This document shows positions 63,377-64,000 of a stretch of DNA of 64,000 nucleotides, piece after piece (position 1 is the first letter of the stretch; every line of letters begins with the position of its first letter). The translations under genes were made by a program, and so were the position numbers. The stretch is from Dinoroseobacter sp. (GTDB lineage: Bacteria; Pseudomonadota; Alphaproteobacteria; Rhodobacterales; Rhodobacteraceae), in contig JAEPNN010000011.1 of the NCBI GenBank assembly GCA_017643385.1, forward strand, positions 1 through 64,000, given 5' to 3'. Under the pieces are notes generated by a model. It saw only the letters and a program-made list of their open reading frames with translations, made no database searches and was not told where the DNA came from.

Positions 63377-63385
63377 ATTATAACA
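63377..63385 (-). promoter_or_regulatory. Extended -10 promoter before the DUF6525 gene
   Basis: On the minus strand TGTTATAAT gives a perfect TATAAT with the TG of an extended -10, about 40 bases before the start of the DUF6525 gene. No good -35 is present at 16-18 bases, consistent with an extended -10 promoter. It may also drive ftsW and the following genes. Confidence 0.5.
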
Positions 63386-63447
63386 TAACCATCAACAAGC
63401 AGCTTTTCGACGGAAAGACACGTGACAAAGCGAAATCCCCGTCAAGG

Positions 63448-64000
63448 CTAGGCGATCACCTTTGACACCTGCAGACAGAAATCCTCACCCCGTTTCTCGA
63501 AGCTGTCATATTGGTCGAAACTTGCCGCGGCAGGCGCCAGGAGAACCGTCTCGCCTGCCTCCGCTTCAGCCGCAGCCTGCGCCACCGCATCCTCCATTGT
63601 CGTACAGACAGCGTATGAGGTATCTCCGAGATCAAGCGCGAAAGCCTGCGCTTCGCGCCCGATGACATAGGCCTTCACGACATTTTGCAGGCCAGCACCA
63701 AGTCCATCAAGACCACCTTCTTTTGCCAACCCGCCACAGATCCAGCGGATACGCGGGAAAGCCGATAGCGCCTTGGCAGCGGCATCTACATTGGTCGCTT
63801 TGCTGTCATTCACAAACCGCACCCCATCTTTTTCGCCCACAATCTGGCTGCGATGCGGCAGACCTTCGAAACGTGCGAAGGCAGCTTCGATCTCGCGTGG
63901 GGCCAGGCCCAGCGCGCGACACACGGCATACGCAGCACAGGCGTTCTGATGATTATGCGCCCCGGGAAGACCGGGGATCTGGCGCAGGTCGATATTGGCG
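63448..64000 (-). CDS. murD: UDP-N-acetylmuramoyl-L-alanine--D-glutamate ligase, C-terminal part
   Basis: The frame runs from the TAG at 63448 to the window end without a start; at least 184 codons are seen. The preserved central and C-terminal Mur ligase motifs include [37 protein letters not shown] and [16 protein letters not shown], with a C-terminal [20 protein letters not shown]. The N-terminal part and active-site GTxGKT lie outside. MurD adds D-Glu to UDP-MurNAc-L-Ala. It is the upstream neighbour of the ftsW region on the same strand. Confidence 0.96.
   Translation of the reverse strand, partial: ANIDLRQIPGLPGAHNHQNACAAYAVCRALGLAPREIEAAFARFEGLPHRSQIVGEKDGVRFVNDSKATNVDAAAKALSAFPRIRWICGGLAKEGGLDGLGAGLQNVVKAYVIGREAQAFALDLGDTSYAVCTTMEDAVAQAAAEAEAGETVLLAPAAASFDQYDSFEKRGEDFCLQVSKVIA

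Overview
The window is a stretch of alphaproteobacterial chromosome, most likely from a marine Rhodobacteraceae (Roseobacter-group) bacterium. Evidence: a minus-strand division and cell-wall (dcw) cluster in the order murD-DUF6525-ftsW-murG-murC-DUF2484-small TM protein-murB-ddl-ftsQ-ftsA-ftsZ-lpxC-bamD-recN; a single-TM DUF6446-type gene between glyQ and glyS; metZ behind a SAM-II riboswitch; a lone ctaD; and CtrA-like and DnaA-box-like sites. This assignment is by family recognition, not by a search.

Layout. 0-2.3 kb: the end of an integrative element (DUF3489 fragment, DUF2924 protein, large serine recombinase, translationally coupled) facing a tRNA-Ser(UGA). 2.8-9.8 kb: a compact plus-strand run of a SPOR lipoprotein, DD-carboxypeptidase, tmk, holB, tatD, a PhnP-like hydrolase and an AEC transporter, closed by a convergent GST gene. 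10-14 kb: tRNA-Leu(GAG), a membrane-anchored LytTR regulator with 21-bp-spaced repeats at its 5' end, lipB, and a tandem duplication of a chimeric gene joining a Flp-pilin-like N terminus to a lectin-like beta-sandwich. 14-24 kb: ctaD, VOC protein, DUF2244, YqeY, carA, a glycosyltransferase with an MshEN-like N-terminal domain behind a CtrA-type site, a GntR regulator, a UbiH-type hydroxylase, and a gloA-like/muconolactone-isomerase-like/RHH cassette. 24-32.7 kb: class V aminotransferase, TrkH, a SPOR/PG-binding/trypsin-like protein whose His and Asp appear lost, and glyQ-DUF6446-glyS (glyS with a large insertion). 32.8-46.8 kb: a PPDK-family protein, SleB-type hydrolase, folB-folP-glmM, EamA transporter, hemerythrin protein, ilvC diverging from two Lrp/AsnC genes, SAM-II riboswitch-metZ, a glutamine amidotransferase and folE2. 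46.8-64 kb: ClC channel, recN, bamD, lpxC and the dcw cluster, with murD running off the right edge.

Functionally the window joins envelope assembly (peptidoglycan precursors, septum, LPS lipid A, BAM, PG hydrolases), folate synthesis (folB, folP, folE2), methionine and branched-chain amino acid synthesis with their regulation, translation (GlyRS, two tRNAs) and DNA maintenance (holB, tmk, recN). The points most worth a second look are the duplicated pilin-lectin genes, the predicted pseudoprotease, the LytTR 5' repeats, the CtrA-type site before the MshEN-glycosyltransferase, and the DnaA-box-like sites before ftsZ and ftsW.
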